This document shows positions 63,675-64,000 of a DNA stretch of 64,000 nt, one piece after another. Position 1 is the first letter of the stretch. Each line of letters begins with the position of its first letter. Source of the stretch: Tenacibaculum holothuriorum (GTDB lineage Bacteria > Bacteroidota > Bacteroidia > Flavobacteriales > Flavobacteriaceae); the NCBI RefSeq assembly GCF_002120225.1, contig NZ_LAPZ01000001.1, forward strand, positions 310,001 to 374,000, in the 5' to 3' direction. Under the pieces are notes generated by a model. The model was given only the letters and a program-made list of their open reading frames with translations. It had not been told where the DNA came from and ran no database searches. The position numbers and the translations under genes were made by a program.

Positions 63675-63675
63675 C

Positions 63676-64000
63676 ATGTCGACATTTTTAGAATTAGGTT
63701 TAAAAGAACCTATCACTAGAGCGTTAGTAGACTTAGGTTACGAAACGCCAACTGTTATTCAACAAAAAGCAATTCCACAAATAATTTCTTCAGAAGAAGA
63801 TTTAAAAGCTTTCGCACAAACTGGTACTGGTAAAACAGCAGCTTTTAGCTTACCTATTATTGAGTTAGCAGATCAAACAAATGTAAATACTCAAGCAATT
63901 ATTTTATCGCCAACAAGAGAGTTAGCAGTTCAAATTGGTAAAAACATAGAACAATTTTCTAAGTATTTACCTAACTTAAAAACTGTAACTGTTTATGGTG
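63676..64000 (+). CDS. DEAD-box RNA helicase, N-terminal fragment
   Basis: The gene runs off the window; about 108 residues are visible. It shows the Q motif (GYETPTVIQQKAIPQII), Walker A AQTGTGKTAAF and motif Ia SPTRELA, typical of DEAD-box RNA helicases (DeaD/CsdA, RhlE group). The C-terminal half is not visible, so the subgroup is open. The ATG follows a structured leader. Such helicases aid ribosome assembly and mRNA decay, often at low temperature. Confidence 0.92.
   Translation, partial: MSTFLELGLKEPITRALVDLGYETPTVIQQKAIPQIISSEEDLKAFAQTGTGKTAAFSLPIIELADQTNVNTQAIILSPTRELAVQIGKNIEQFSKYLPNLKTVTVYG

Overview
The window looks like a chromosomal segment of a marine-type member of the Flavobacteriaceae (Bacteroidota), probably close to Tenacibaculum or Polaribacter. 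The genus is an inference. The DNA is very A+T-rich and Shine-Dalgarno signals are weak. Several start regions carry TAnnTTTG-type -7 elements. A secreted nuclease ends in a type IX secretion sorting domain. There is an Oar-like TonB-dependent receptor, and family-specific proteins such as DUF5606, DUF3822, YtxJ and YfiT are present. No insertion sequence, prophage, CRISPR array, rRNA or tRNA gene was seen; most of the window is ordinary core genome.

Layout. 1-3.8 kb: the tail of a LytS-type kinase and its LytTR regulator, a CPBP protease, an SF2 helicase and ytxJ. 3.9-9.4 kb: clpB, an OmpW-like porin, cca and the Sua5/YrdC tRNA-modification gene. 9.4-14.3 kb: a cell-surface glycosyltransferase cluster (GT2, three GT-B enzymes, one GT-D type). 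14.3-17.6 kb: dapD, then ruvX, def, a DUF5606 gene and mazG. 17.7-20.4 kb: two paralogous HEIGH metallopeptidase lipoproteins flanking an SDR gene. 20.4-29 kb: lon, a TPR lipoprotein with yfiT, a LysM protein, a LysE exporter, pyrD and pheT. 29-36.8 kb: secreted endonuclease I, a 414-bp non-coding interval with a compact hairpin array, a large TonB receptor, and the rpsF-rpsR-rplI operon. 36.9-44.5 kb: a sterol-desaturase-like hydroxylase, an ECF sigma/anti-sigma/outer-membrane operon, mqo and priA. 44.5-54 kb: an Asp-nucleophile hydrolase, a TlpA-like thioredoxin, gcvT, a TIMP/NTR-like protein, two Nudix enzymes, an acyltransferase, an M42 peptidase and a large methyltransferase. 54-64 kb: a PIG-L protein, a RecD-like helicase, a hypothetical-DUF3822-rsmD operon, a YbiT-like ABC-F protein, a thioredoxin-like lipoprotein and the start of a DEAD-box RNA helicase.

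The most interesting signals lie between or at the edges of genes. (i) A minus-strand array of two GGGG-loop hairpins plus an intrinsic terminator near 32.1 kb looks like an undescribed small RNA. (ii) A second structured element with its own terminator follows mqo. (iii) Two mutually exclusive hairpins precede the DEAD-box helicase start codon. (iv) An exact TTGAT-N4-ATCAA (FNR-type) box sits where an activator would bind at the second HEIGH peptidase promoter. (v) Two genes, a GT2 glycosyltransferase and priA, have conserved N-termini but no ATG, GTG or TTG start codon. (vi) A TIMP-like protein with a Cys-x-Cys mature end is encoded in the same window as two HEIGH metallopeptidases.
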